DNA of 33,122 nt from Bin87 sp034428455 (GCA_034428455.1 DAOUHZ010000052.1:1-33122); one strand, 5' to 3'. Positions 7,247-16,078 are shown, numbered from the stretch's first letter. The notes: generated from the letters alone by a model not told the origin. A program made the numbers and translations.

Positions 7247-8128
7247 TTAGCGGCGCAGGCCTGCCTTGACCTCCAGCGGGCCGGTGCTGATGATATGCCG
7301 TTTCATCCCCAACTCCGACGGCGACATGCCCATGGCCAAGCCGATCAGCTGGGGCATGTGGAGGATCGGCAGGTCAATGGACCGGCGAGCCTGGGAGGCT
7401 GCCTTGGGCTGGAATCCGTCCAGGTTGAGGTGACACAGCGGGCAGGGTGTGACCATGGCATCGGCGCCTAGGTCCTTGACCTCGGAGGTGTGCTTGCCGA
7501 CCATGGCCATGGAGTTCTTCTGGTTGATGGTGAGGATCGGGAAGCCGCAGCAGCGGGTCTTGCCCTCGAAATCCACCAGCGTTGCGCCCAGCGTCTGAAT
7601 CAGCATCTCCAGCGACTGTTGCCGCTCCGGGTGGTCGGCGATGTCGAGCGCCTCGGTGGGTCGCACGATGTAGCAGCCGTAGAACGGCGCGATCTTAAGG
7701 TCGGTGAGTTGGCGCGTGATATAGCCGCCCAAACGGTCCAGGCCGTAGTCCTCAATCAGGATCCACAGCAAGTGCTTGGGCTCGGAGTTGCCGCTGTACT
7801 CCAGCCCTTCCTCGCCCAGATAGGAATTGATTTCCGCCAGGTAGTCCGGGTTGCGCATCCGATGGTTGGCTTGGGACATCACGCCCTGGCATGTGCTGCA
7901 AATGGTGAGAATGGGGAGACCCATCCGTTCGGCTTTGGCGAAGTTCCGGGCGTTCAGGGTGTCCCCGAACAACTGGTTCTTTTCCTGGATCACGCCGGCG
8001 CCGGTGCACGTCCATCCGGGGATTTCCTCCAGTTCAATCCCCAGCCGCTGGCAGACTATGCGGGCTGCCGGATAGAGCTCGGGCGCGCCGCCCTGGGAAA
8101 CGCAGCCCGGAAAGAAAGCGTACTTCAC
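7247..8128 (-). CDS. CCG-domain (HdrB-like) subunit of class E succinate dehydrogenase / fumarate reductase
   Basis: This 293-residue protein has two cysteine-rich CCG domains of the heterodisulfide reductase B family. The first has Cys9, Cys41 and CSTC (77-80), with the usual CCG reading TCTG. The second is complete: Cys152, CCG at 193-195 and CPLC at 229-232, able to hold a non-cubane [4Fe-4S] cluster. There are no membrane spans. Directly after sdhA and sdhB, and with no sdhC/sdhD nearby, it matches the third subunit of class E complexes (archaeal SdhE, epsilonproteobacterial MfrE/SdhE), which ties the dehydrogenase to the membrane quinone pool. The start is a GTG at 8128 with a strong AGGAGGA; the 103-base gap from sdhB contains a palindrome. 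A stand-alone HdrB-type electron carrier is the alternative. Not related to the E. coli flavinylation factor also called SdhE. Confidence 0.85.
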   Translation of the reverse strand: MKYAFFPGCVSQGGAPELYPAARIVCQRLGIELEEIPGWTCTGAGVIQEKNQLFGDTLNARNFAKAERMGLPILTICSTCQGVMSQANHRMRNPDYLAEINSYLGEEGLEYSGNSEPKHLLWILIEDYGLDRLGGYITRQLTDLKIAPFYGCYIVRPTEALDIADHPERQQSLEMLIQTLGATLVDFEGKTRCCGFPILTINQKNSMAMVGKHTSEVKDLGADAMVTPCPLCHLNLDGFQPKAASQARRSIDLPILHMPQLIGLAMGMSPSELGMKRHIISTGPLEVKAGLRR

Positions 8129-8160
8129 GAGTTCCTCCTCTGGATCGATTGACCACTAGT

Positions 8161-8188
8161 ATAGGGGCGAATGGTCCTTCGCCCCTAT
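8161..8188. repeat. Intergenic palindrome ATAGGGGCGAA...TTCGCCCCTAT
   Basis: Perfect 11-base arms (8161-8171 and 8178-8188) around a 6-base loop, located between sdhB and the CCG-subunit gene. A close copy with one G-U pair lies at 31037-31062, so this is a dispersed element. Inside the operon it may tune the ratio of the third subunit through partial termination or mRNA processing; there is no T-run on the minus strand to make it a clear terminator. Confidence 0.65.
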
Positions 8189-8231
8189 TGACCTCGGGAT
8201 AAGCGGCTCGTACCCGCTTTCCAGCGTCCCT

Positions 8232-9242
8232 CTAACCGAACGGTGAGTTGTTGCTCACCTGGGCCGCTGGTGGGTCCGGCTCCAACTGATTGAACAGCCG
8301 GCGCACGGCTTCGACGTTTTCGACGTTCTTATGAGCGATGGGCGGCATCTTGCCCCGCCGCAGCGCCCGGAAGGCGACGGGCATGTAGTCCATCAGCGCC
8401 GGCATGTTGGTGAACCCTCCCACCGACTTGATGGGCAACCGAAGCTCGTCCAGCCGGCCGCTGTGTCCAACTGATTCAGTGAACGCGTCGGTGTGTCGAG
8501 CGCCGTTGTTGTTGGTGTAGCCCTGCTGAATCGCCTGCTCGCGGATGGCCATGATGCGATCCATGGGAGCGACGCCCTTGGGGCAGGCCTGGACGCATTC
8601 GTTACAGCGCGTGCAGTCCCAGACGCCGGTGGGTTCGCTGAGCGCCCACAGCCGCTCCATGGAAACGCCCTCCCCGTCGCCGTCGCGGGGGTCGGCGGTG
8701 AACCGGTAAGCCTTCGCCAGGGCAGCGGGCCCCAGGAAGGTGGGGTCGACTTCGAGCACCGTGCAGTCGGAAACGCAGGCTCCGCACATGATGCAGGCGG
8801 TGACGCCGGAGAGGTGCAGCATCGCGTCGTTGGAAACGATGTACTCGCCTTCGGGTTCCTGACCCATGTGCTTCAGGAACGGGTCAACCGCTTCGATCTT
8901 TTCCCAGAACATGTCGAAGTTGACGACCAGGTCCTTGATGACCGGCATGACTCCTGCCGGCTCCACTGTGATCACGCCACCCTGCACCACCGTGTTGGCG
9001 ATGGTCTTGCAGGCCAACCCGGCGTGACCGTTGATGCGCATCGCGCATGATCCGCAGATGGCGCTGCGGCAGGAGCAACGGAGCGACAGGGTTCCGTCGT
9101 CGTCTTCCCGGATCTGGATCAGCGCGTCCAGGACCGTGGCGTTATCGGCGATTGTGACCGGATACTCCTGCCAATAGGGCATCCGGCCCTCGCCAGTGGG
9201 GGCCTCCGGATTCTGTCGTTTTACCCGGATGGTAACGTCCAT
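8232..9242 (-). CDS. sdhB: Succinate dehydrogenase / fumarate reductase iron-sulfur subunit
   Basis: This 336-residue subunit carries electrons from the flavin to the quinone side. The plant-type [2Fe-2S] ligands are Cys58, Cys63, Cys66 and Cys78 (with an additional Cys56). A ferredoxin-like domain follows with CIMCGACVSDC (150-160) and CTRCNECVQACPKG (210-223). Cys213 occupies the place that is Ile or Val in canonical SdhB/FrdB, where its absence leaves a [3Fe-4S] centre. Four Cys in this motif predict a second [4Fe-4S], a known trait of class E enzymes. The C-terminus is about 90 residues longer than in E. coli SdhB. The ATG is 3 bases after the sdhA stop, with GAGGAGAGGAAG inside the sdhA end as ribosome site, so translation is coupled. 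Confidence 0.93.
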   Translation of the reverse strand: MDVTIRVKRQNPEAPTGEGRMPYWQEYPVTIADNATVLDALIQIREDDDGTLSLRCSCRSAICGSCAMRINGHAGLACKTIANTVVQGGVITVEPAGVMPVIKDLVVNFDMFWEKIEAVDPFLKHMGQEPEGEYIVSNDAMLHLSGVTACIMCGACVSDCTVLEVDPTFLGPAALAKAYRFTADPRDGDGEGVSMERLWALSEPTGVWDCTRCNECVQACPKGVAPMDRIMAIREQAIQQGYTNNNGARHTDAFTESVGHSGRLDELRLPIKSVGGFTNMPALMDYMPVAFRALRRGKMPPIAHKNVENVEAVRRLFNQLEPDPPAAQVSNNSPFG

Positions 9243-9245
9243 AGC

Positions 9246-10934
9246 CTAGTACTTCCTCTCCTCGGGCGTCCACTTGGTAATGGTGACCGGCAGTTCGGAG
9301 GTTACCGGCCCCCCGTCGCCCTTGGTCAGGACGATGTGGTGCAGCCATTCTTCGTCGTTCCGATCTGGGTAGTCCGTCCGGAACTGGGCGCCGCGGCTCT
9401 CCTTGCGCTCCAGCGCGCCGACCGCGATGGTGTCGGCGCAGTCCAGCATGTAGCCCAATTCCAGCGCGAAGATCAGGTCGGTGTTGAAGCTCTTGCCCTT
9501 GTTGTGGACCGGAACGTTCTCGTACCGGCGGCGCAGTTGATGAAGGTCGTCGATGGTCTCCTCGATGCCCTCTTCGTTGCGGAACACGGCGACGTTGCGG
9601 TTCATCGATTCGCCCATTTCGCGCCGGATTGCCGACCAGCGGTCGCCGTTCTCGGGGCGGTCCAGCATCTCCTGGATCCGGCGGCGTTCGCGGTCCAGGG
9701 CGGCGTTGGCGTTGAACTCGACGTAGTCCATGTTGCGGGTGAACTCCGCCGCGTGGTTACCGGACCGTTCGCCGAATACGATGGTGTCCAGGAGGGAATT
9801 GGCTCCCAGCCGGTTGCCTCCATGCACGCTGACGTTGGCGCATTCGCCGGCGGCATACACTCCGTTCAGGTTGGTGCGCCCTTCGATGTCAGTCTTGATG
9901 CCGCCCATGATGTAGTGCATGCCGGGACGGATGGGAATTGGCGCTTTGATCATGTCGACGCCCGCCAGGTCGATGCCGATTTCCCTGATCTGGATCAGCT
10001 TCTCCATGATCAGGGCTTCGCCGAGGTGAGTACAGTCCAGGTAAACGCAGCCGTCGACGCCGTTGCCGGCGTTGATTTCCGTCTGTTCCGCGCGGGACAC
10101 CACATCGCGGGAGGCCAGCTCCATCATGTTGGGAGCGTATTTCTCCATGAAGCGGTTCCCGTCTTTATCCCGCAGGTATGCGCCCTCGCCGCGTGCCGCT
10201 TCGGAGATCAGCACGCCGCTGCCGGCCAGGGTGGTGGGATGGTATTGAACCATCTCCATATCCATAAGCTGTCCGCCGGCGTTGTACACCAGCCCCATGC
10301 CGTCGCCGGTCACGATCAGTGCGTTTGTGCTCGGCTCGAACAACCGCCCGCAGCCGCCGGTAGCAAGGATGACCGACTTGGCACGGATCAAGTGCAGTTC
10401 GCCGGTGCGCATCTCCATAGCGATAACGCCGGCCGCCTGCCCATCTTCCATGATTAGCGCGGTTACGAACCATTCCTCGTAGCGCTGCACGCCCGACTTG
10501 ATCAATTGCTCAAACATGACGTGGAGCAGGGCCTGTCCGGTGAAATCGCCCACGAAGAAGGTGCGTGCTCGCCGCTGACCACCAAAGGCGCGCGTCCCCA
10601 GACGGCCGTCATCGTCGCGGTTGAAGGTGACGCCCATATGCTCCATGTCGATCAGGGACGCGCCCGCCTGACGACACATCACTTCAATGGCGTCCTGGTC
10701 TCCCAGGAAGTCGCTGCCCTTGATGGTGTCGTAAGCGTGGTCTTCCCAGTCGTCCCCGCGGTCCAGCAGGGCCGCGTTGATGCCGCCTTGGGCCGCGTTC
10801 GAGTGACTGCGAACCGGATGGACCTTGCTGATGATGGCGGTATTGGCGCCGCCGGCCCGGGCCGCGATTGCGGCGCGCATTCCGGCCAAGCCAGCGCCGA
10901 CCACCAACACGTCGTGTTGCAAAACCTCTGCCAT
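9246..10934 (-). CDS. sdhA: Succinate dehydrogenase / fumarate reductase flavoprotein subunit
   Basis: This 562-residue catalytic subunit interconverts succinate and fumarate. The FAD-binding VVGAGLAGM lies at 11-19, and HSNAAQGGINA (44-54) gives His44 for covalent FAD attachment. VQYHPTTLAGSG and RGEGAYLRD shape the dicarboxylate site, and VHGGNRLGANSL is the second FAD-contact region. Direction of catalysis in the cell cannot be told from the sequence; beside icd and mdh, succinate oxidation in an aerobic TCA cycle is likely. It starts with ATG at 10934 after a clear GGAGGAA. The 77 bases upstream, after the second Nudix gene, hold a 7-base stem (10977-11001) without a T-run and no strong promoter, so it may be transcribed from the nuo operon. 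Confidence 0.95.
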   Translation of the reverse strand: MAEVLQHDVLVVGAGLAGMRAAIAARAGGANTAIISKVHPVRSHSNAAQGGINAALLDRGDDWEDHAYDTIKGSDFLGDQDAIEVMCRQAGASLIDMEHMGVTFNRDDDGRLGTRAFGGQRRARTFFVGDFTGQALLHVMFEQLIKSGVQRYEEWFVTALIMEDGQAAGVIAMEMRTGELHLIRAKSVILATGGCGRLFEPSTNALIVTGDGMGLVYNAGGQLMDMEMVQYHPTTLAGSGVLISEAARGEGAYLRDKDGNRFMEKYAPNMMELASRDVVSRAEQTEINAGNGVDGCVYLDCTHLGEALIMEKLIQIREIGIDLAGVDMIKAPIPIRPGMHYIMGGIKTDIEGRTNLNGVYAAGECANVSVHGGNRLGANSLLDTIVFGERSGNHAAEFTRNMDYVEFNANAALDRERRRIQEMLDRPENGDRWSAIRREMGESMNRNVAVFRNEEGIEETIDDLHQLRRRYENVPVHNKGKSFNTDLIFALELGYMLDCADTIAVGALERKESRGAQFRTDYPDRNDEEWLHHIVLTKGDGGPVTSELPVTITKWTPEERKY

Positions 10935-11011
10935 GTGTGTCTTCCTCCGGCCGGGCGCCGCAGGGTCCGGCGATTGATGGCGCTCACAAGCGGCGCGCCA
11001 TTTAGCGGCGG

Positions 11012-11560
11012 CTAATTATCGCCCATAACCCGCATCGCAAGCAACAATGCGCTTATGCTCTTGGCGTCTCGTATGCATCCGTCGGCTATCAGTCCGGTTG
11101 CCTCATCCAGTTGGACCCTTCGGACACCGATGAACTCGTCCTCGTCGGCTGACAGCCGGGCCGGTGTGAGGTCCCGGGCCAGGAAAACATGCATGCGTTG
11201 GGTGCACAGGGCGGGTTCCGTATAGAAGACGGCCAACGGGTCCAGTCGTGCGGCGGTGTACCCGATTTCTTCCTGCAACTCCCTGAGCGCGGCGGTTTCG
11301 GGCAATTCGCCAGGCTCCATTTTCCCGGCCGGGGCTTCGAGCAGAAACTCTTCTGCCGGCTTCCTAAACTGGTGGACCAGCATCACCGTGCGATCCTCAA
11401 ACACCGGCACCACGCAGACCGAGGATGGGTATTCGACGATGGCCGACGTGCATCTTTGACCGTCTGCCCGAACGATAACGTCCTCCCTCAGATTGATAAA
11501 CTGGCCTTGGTAGATCCAGCTTGGTCCGGCAGCGGCCGGCCTGTCCGGTATGATCGCCAT
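11012..11560 (-). CDS. Nudix hydrolase, ADP-ribose pyrophosphatase-like (second copy)
   Basis: This 182-residue protein has an intact Nudix box at 79-101 (GKMEPGE, then RELQEEIGY), which binds Mg2+ and cleaves nucleoside diphosphate-X compounds. The PAG before the box and the FLLEAPAG context resemble ADP-ribose pyrophosphatases (NudF-like), which turn ADP-ribose into AMP and ribose 5-phosphate. The start is placed at the ATG at 11560, ten bases after the stop of the preceding Nudix gene. A frame extending to 11626 adds 22 residues unlike the family and overlaps its neighbour. It has the same length and motif register as the gene at 11571, so the two arose by tandem duplication. Next to nadK, a role in NAD(P) turnover is likely. 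The exact substrate is not determined. Confidence 0.85.
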   Translation of the reverse strand: MAIIPDRPAAAGPSWIYQGQFINLREDVIVRADGQRCTSAIVEYPSSVCVVPVFEDRTVMLVHQFRKPAEEFLLEAPAGKMEPGELPETAALRELQEEIGYTAARLDPLAVFYTEPALCTQRMHVFLARDLTPARLSADEDEFIGVRRVQLDEATGLIADGCIRDAKSISALLLAMRVMGDN

Positions 11561-11570
11561 GCGTCGAGGA

Positions 11571-12119
11571 TTAATCGGGGCCAAGGGCTCGCGCCGCCAG
11601 CAGCAGCGATGCCACGCTTTTGGCATCCTGTATCTCGCCGCGCCCGATCACGTCGGCAACTTCTCCCAGCGGCACCCGCACCACCTCGATGAATTCGTCC
11701 TCGTCCGAGTCCAGGTTCGCTGGCCTCAGACCGGTAGCCAGGTATGCGTACATGTACTCTGAGCACCAGCCGGGGGCCAGCCAGAATGCGCTCAACGCCT
11801 CCAGCCTGTCTGCGGTGTGACCGATCTCCTCCTGCAACTCTCGGCGGGTGGCCTCTTCCGGCGTTTCTCCCGCTTCGATCCCTCCCGCCGGAACCTCCAG
11901 AAGAAAGCCGTCGGTGGGTTTCCGGTATTGCCGCACCAGCAGGACATTGCCGTCGGCATCTACTGGCACTACGCATATCGACGGCGCATGGTCCACGATC
12001 TCCCGGGTGCTCTCCCGACCGTTTTGCAAACGGACCGTATCGACGCGCACGTCGATGATCCGCCCGCTGTAGATGTGGCGCGAGGAGATGGTGGGTTCGT
12101 TGTCCGGAAACGTGGTCAT
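11571..12119 (-). CDS. Nudix hydrolase, ADP-ribose pyrophosphatase-like (first copy)
   Basis: This 182-residue protein has a full Nudix box at 79-101 (GGIEAGE, then RELQEEIGH). The N-terminal part (residues 1-75) forms the small beta domain typical of ADP-ribose pyrophosphatases, including VVPVDADGNVLLVRQYR. It begins 11 bases after the nadK stop and is followed by its paralogue after 10 bases. Between the copies the FLLE-PAG, DEDEFI and DAKS-LLLA segments are conserved, while the residues around 110-118 (FWLAPGWCS against FYTEPALCT) differ; that loop contributes to substrate choice in this family. ADP-ribose clearance coupled to NAD(P) synthesis fits the context, but other sugar-nucleotide substrates are possible. 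Confidence 0.87.
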   Translation of the reverse strand: MTTFPDNEPTISSRHIYSGRIIDVRVDTVRLQNGRESTREIVDHAPSICVVPVDADGNVLLVRQYRKPTDGFLLEVPAGGIEAGETPEEATRRELQEEIGHTADRLEALSAFWLAPGWCSEYMYAYLATGLRPANLDSDEDEFIEVVRVPLGEVADVIGRGEIQDAKSVASLLLAARALGPD

Positions 12120-12130
12120 CGCGGTCCTGC

Positions 12131-12982
12131 CTAGCGTCCGGTAAGGCTGAATCCCAGCCGTCGGGTCAGGGTTGCCCAGAAATAGTTGTGATCGTTGGCT
12201 CTCAGGAACCTTGCCCGATACGGGCTGCGGGTGATGCGAACCCAGTCGCCCGGCTCAATTGGGTGGTTCTCAAACCCGTCCACGCTGATGATCGCCTCTT
12301 GCGACCCCTCCAGGCGGAAATCAACGCTGCTGGTGGGCCGGAGCACCAGCGGAGTCGTCAACCCCACGTGCGACGCCAGCGGAGTCAGCACCACGTCGTC
12401 GGACAGGGGATCCACGATGGGGCCGCCGGCGGCGAAGCTATAGCCAGTGCTGCCGGTGGCCGTCGCCAGTATCACCCCGTCGGCCCGGAAGGTGGACACG
12501 TCGGCGCCGTCGATCACCGCCCGCACCGTGATCACGCGGGACACCCGGCTGCGAGACAGCACCACGTCGTTCAGCGCGTGGTATGGCCCTTCCGGGACGG
12601 AGTCCTCGGCGGCACCTTGCCGGAACACCGCGGCCATCAGCATGCTGTGCTCTGAGACCCTCATGTCGCCGTTCAGGTACTTGGGCAATTGCTCCATCAC
12701 GCCGGGCACCGTCAGCTCCGTCATGAAACCCAGGCGGCCCATATTTATGCCCAGCAGGGGGATTCCCTGGGGCGCGATGGCGCGGTTCACGCGCAAGATC
12801 GTCCCGTCGCCCCCGATGGTGATTACCAGATCGGTTCCCACCGCCCGCTGGCTCAGGTCCTCCACGTCTTCAGCTCGCAAGATCCAGGTGTCGGAGCCGA
12901 GGTTCAGGTCACCGACGATGGCGTGGGCCAGGTCCAGGGCCTCGGGGATCAGATCGTTGTACGCGATGCCGACCGTTTTCAT
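12131..12982 (-). CDS. nadK: NAD kinase
   Basis: This 283-residue cytosolic enzyme phosphorylates NAD+ to NADP+ with ATP or polyphosphate. GGDGT (57-61) is the nucleotide-binding signature. YHALNDVVLSR supplies the conserved Asn-Asp pair, and TATGSTGYSFAAGGP forms the glycine-rich adenosine site. The ATG at 12982 begins MKTVGIAYND, the usual N-terminus. A longer frame to 13027 would overlap nuoN and adds unlike residues. It starts 22 bases after nuoN, with no promoter or terminator seen between them, so it is probably the next gene in the nuo transcript. Making NADP near an NADP-specific isocitrate dehydrogenase is a sensible pairing, though that link is inference. Confidence 0.93.
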   Translation of the reverse strand: MKTVGIAYNDLIPEALDLAHAIVGDLNLGSDTWILRAEDVEDLSQRAVGTDLVITIGGDGTILRVNRAIAPQGIPLLGINMGRLGFMTELTVPGVMEQLPKYLNGDMRVSEHSMLMAAVFRQGAAEDSVPEGPYHALNDVVLSRSRVSRVITVRAVIDGADVSTFRADGVILATATGSTGYSFAAGGPIVDPLSDDVVLTPLASHVGLTTPLVLRPTSSVDFRLEGSQEAIISVDGFENHPIEPGDWVRITRSPYRARFLRANDHNYFWATLTRRLGFSLTGR

Positions 12983-13004
12983 CTGCACAGGTCCGTTCCG
13001 AGCC

Positions 13005-14519
13005 CTATCCGCCGGCCAGCAGCACAACGGCGGCCCGTTCTGCCGCGCTCACGATCACTCCCGGCGCAACGCCGAGCCAGATCATGCACAAGGCCGCCAC
13101 TCCCAGCGCCACGTTGACGGGCCAGGACCCTCCCAGACGCTCCGTGTGGATGGCAGGTTGCAGGAACATGACCTTGATCACGCGGAGGTAGTAGTAAGCC
13201 GACACCACGCTGTTGACCACCCCGATGATCACCAGCCAGGTCATCAGCGATTCGCCCGTGTTGATGGCGGCCGCGAAGATGTAGATCTTGGCGATGAATA
13301 TGCTGGTGGGAGGCACTCCGATAAGGGCGATGAGCGCCAGCGCCAACGCGATGGCCAGGAATGGAGCGCGCCGCAGCATTCCGGCGTAATCCTCGATCTC
13401 GTCGCTGTTGATCCGGTTGCCGATGCACACGATGGCGAAGAACGCCGTCAGGTTGGCCGCAGTGTAAGCCGCCAGGTAGAACAGCACACTGCTGGGTCCG
13501 AAAGTGGCGGAATCGCCGCTCACGGTAGCCACGGCGGCGACGCCAACCAGGATGTAACCGGCGTGTGCAATGGTGCTGTACCCGAACATCCGCTTGATGT
13601 TCCGCTGCGCTATCGCCACCAGGTTGCCGATGGTCATCGACAGCGCGGCCAGCCCGGCCAGCAGCACCCACCAATCGCCGCCCAGGGCCTCAAATCCGAG
13701 ATAGAAAACTCGGAGGACCAGGGCAAACGCGGCGGCCTTGCTGGCGACCGAGAGGAAGGCCACCATCGGGGTGGGAGCGCCCTCATAAACGTCCGGCACC
13801 CACATTTGGAACGGCGCCGCCGATATCTTGAAACCGAACCCCGCCAGCAACAGGACCACCGCCAGCAGGACCGCCATGCTGCCAAAGGGCAAGACGCCGG
13901 ACTGCGAGGTCGTCGCCAGAACCACGGCGATCTCGTCCAGGCGCGTGCTCCCAGTGAACCCGTAAATCAACGCCATGCCGTAGAGCATCACGGCGCTGCT
14001 GATAGCCCCAACGATGAGGAACTTCATTCCGGCCTCGCTGGAGCGGCCGTTGGGCAGGAAGGCGGCCAGAGCAGCCAGGGGCAAGGTCGTCAGTTCGAGC
14101 GCGATATAGATGGTGATCAGCTCGTTGGCAGCCGTCAGCAGCATCATGCCGGTGGCCGACAGCAGCATCAGGCCGAAATATTCTCCCTGCAGCCGCTCCA
14201 CGCGTCGCACGTAATCGTTGGACACCAGCACCACCAGCCCAACCGCCGCCAGAATCAAGAAGTTGAAGAACAGCGCGAACCGGTCTATGGACAGGGTGTA
14301 GAGGATGACCGATCCCTCAGCGGTCAGCTCACTGGCGCCAGTGCTGGTCAAATCCACCAATTGCCAGGCGCTCAACGCCGCGGGCGCCGCCAGCCCGACA
14401 AAGGACAAGCCAACCAGCAAACCGGTGCGCCGAGTGACCAGATCCGCGACGATCACCAGCATGGCCAAAGCGGCCAGCGCCAAATAGGGCGAAACGAGGT
14501 AGAGGTCGTATGCAGTCAT
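13005..14519 (-). CDS. nuoN: NADH-quinone oxidoreductase (complex I) subunit N
   Basis: This 504-residue antiporter-like membrane subunit has about 14 transmembrane segments and is one of three proton-pumping modules of complex I. It shows the proton-channel motif KISAAPFQMWVPDVYEGAPT, with the conserved lysine, and VYEGAPTP followed by FLSVASKAAAF typical of NuoN/NdhB. The expected Glu in the fifth helix and the paired lysines on the central axis lie in the usual order. It is the last nuo gene; the stop at 13005 is followed by nadK after 22 bases. Length fits the family (about 480-510). Confidence 0.95.
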   Translation of the reverse strand: MTAYDLYLVSPYLALAALAMLVIVADLVTRRTGLLVGLSFVGLAAPAALSAWQLVDLTSTGASELTAEGSVILYTLSIDRFALFFNFLILAAVGLVVLVSNDYVRRVERLQGEYFGLMLLSATGMMLLTAANELITIYIALELTTLPLAALAAFLPNGRSSEAGMKFLIVGAISSAVMLYGMALIYGFTGSTRLDEIAVVLATTSQSGVLPFGSMAVLLAVVLLLAGFGFKISAAPFQMWVPDVYEGAPTPMVAFLSVASKAAAFALVLRVFYLGFEALGGDWWVLLAGLAALSMTIGNLVAIAQRNIKRMFGYSTIAHAGYILVGVAAVATVSGDSATFGPSSVLFYLAAYTAANLTAFFAIVCIGNRINSDEIEDYAGMLRRAPFLAIALALALIALIGVPPTSIFIAKIYIFAAAINTGESLMTWLVIIGVVNSVVSAYYYLRVIKVMFLQPAIHTERLGGSWPVNVALGVAALCMIWLGVAPGVIVSAAERAAVVLLAGG

Positions 14520-14539
14520 TGCGTTTACGGTCTTTGTTG

Positions 14540-16078
14540 CTACCGGCTGATCCCGGCCAAACCGGCATTGTAGCCGCTGACTATCGGTTCCAGCCCGTCG
14601 CGGAACACGTCCGTCAACCAGGCGGGATAGACCCCTACCGCGACGATGCTGATTACCAGCAACGCCACCGGAACCATTTCCACCGGAGCGGCGTCGGTCA
14701 GGTTATCCCAACGCGCCGGCCGGGGTCCGAACAGGGTGCGCTGCAACATCCAGAGGATGTATGCGGCCGCCAGGATGATGCCCAATACGGCCAGTATAGT
14801 CAGGGCGGGGAAGGCTCGGAACGCGCCGAAGAAAACCAGGATCTCGGACACGAACCCGCTCAGCAAGGGCAACCCCAGCGATGCCGCCCCCGCGATGAGA
14901 AACGCTCCGGAGAGCATCGGCATCCGGTTGGCCAGGCCACCCAGGTCCGGTATGTGCCTGGTATGCGTCTGTTCGTACAGGATGCCCACGGCCACGAATA
15001 ACAGTCCGGTAATGGTGCCGTGGGTGAACAGTTGCATTGCCGCGCCGGTCAGGCCGGCGTCGGTGAGCGCCCCGCCGACAACGGCGACGGAACCGAGTCC
15101 GATCAGGACCAGCCCCATGTGGCTGACACTGGAGTAGGCGATGAGTCGCTTCAGGTCGGTTTGCCGCAGGGTGACCACCGCACCGTACAGCACGCTGATG
15201 ACCCCGAGAGCTACGATGGGCAGGGCGAATTGCTGCAACTGTTCGGGGAACATTCCGGCGTTGATCCTCAGGAGGCCGTATCCGCCCATCTTCAGCATTA
15301 CGCCGGCCAGCATCACGCTGCCGGCAGTGGGCGCGTCGGTGTGCGCGTCGGGCAGCCACGTGTGAACCGGCCAAGTGGGAAGCTTGACCGCAAAGGCGAT
15401 GAAGAACAGCCAGAACAGGACTCCCATCGGCAGCGCGGCGCGGGAGGCGTCCAGCGCGCCGCCCGGCTCCAGCAGTCTCGTCATGTCGAAGCTTCCCACG
15501 CCGGCGCTGACGAACACCGCCACGATGGCCACCAGCATGAAAGCCGAGCCGAGGATCGTGAAGATCAGGAACTTCATCGCGGAGTATTCGCGCCGTCCGG
15601 TACCCCAGGTTGAGATCAGCAGGTACATCGGTATTAGCTCGATTTCCCAGAACAGGAAGAACAGCAGGAAGTCCAGGGCGGTAAACACCCCCAGAACGGC
15701 AGTTTGCAGCACGAACAGCCAGATGAAATACTCGCGGACGCGGTGGCTGATGTGGAAGGACACGAACACCGCACAGAGCCCAAGCAAACCCGTCAGCATG
15801 ACCAGCGGCGCGCTGATGCCGTCCACACCCAGCAGGTAGCTGGCCTGCACCGTATCCGTGGTAATCCAATCGAACCGGTCCACCAGCTGGAATCTCTCGC
15901 CGCCTCGCTGGAACAGCGCGAATACGATCACTGACAGGACCAAGTCAGCGGCGGCGACGGCGGCGGCGAACCAGCGGATGCTCCGGTCACTGCGCACCAG
16001 GCCAACCGCCAGCAGCAGAGCCGCGACGGCGGGCAGGAAGACGGTGGCGGTCAGCAGGCCGTTGAATCCGGTGGGCAT
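14540..16078 (-). CDS. nuoM: NADH-quinone oxidoreductase (complex I) subunit M
   Basis: This 512-residue protein is an antiporter-like subunit with about 14 membrane helices. FFLFWEIELIPMYLLI carries the conserved proton-channel glutamate. FAVKLPTWPVHTWLPDAHTD and APTAGSVMLAGVMLKMGGYG are the standard NuoM signatures around the channel lysine and helix break, and LKRLIAYSSVSHMG completes the pattern. It starts with ATG at 16078, 6 bases after the nuoL stop, and ends 20 bases before nuoN. It works in the membrane arm between NuoL and NuoN. Confidence 0.96.
   Translation of the reverse strand: MPTGFNGLLTATVFLPAVAALLLAVGLVRSDRSIRWFAAAVAAADLVLSVIVFALFQRGGERFQLVDRFDWITTDTVQASYLLGVDGISAPLVMLTGLLGLCAVFVSFHISHRVREYFIWLFVLQTAVLGVFTALDFLLFFLFWEIELIPMYLLISTWGTGRREYSAMKFLIFTILGSAFMLVAIVAVFVSAGVGSFDMTRLLEPGGALDASRAALPMGVLFWLFFIAFAVKLPTWPVHTWLPDAHTDAPTAGSVMLAGVMLKMGGYGLLRINAGMFPEQLQQFALPIVALGVISVLYGAVVTLRQTDLKRLIAYSSVSHMGLVLIGLGSVAVVGGALTDAGLTGAAMQLFTHGTITGLLFVAVGILYEQTHTRHIPDLGGLANRMPMLSGAFLIAGAASLGLPLLSGFVSEILVFFGAFRAFPALTILAVLGIILAAAYILWMLQRTLFGPRPARWDNLTDAAPVEMVPVALLVISIVAVGVYPAWLTDVFRDGLEPIVSGYNAGLAGISR

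Noticed and set aside
9336..10457. Open frame of 373 codons antisense to sdhA
   Set aside because: Antisense to the catalytic subunit with no ribosome site and no recognisable motif.
10977..11001. Stem ATGGCGC / GCGCCAT before sdhA as a terminator
   Set aside because: The loop is 11 bases and no T-run follows on the minus strand, so termination is not supported.
12447..14573. Open frame of 708 codons on the plus strand, antisense to nadK and nuoN
   Set aside because: It is antisense to two well-conserved genes and its protein is rich in Gln, His, Arg and Asp with no domain, the normal result of reading GC-rich genes backwards.
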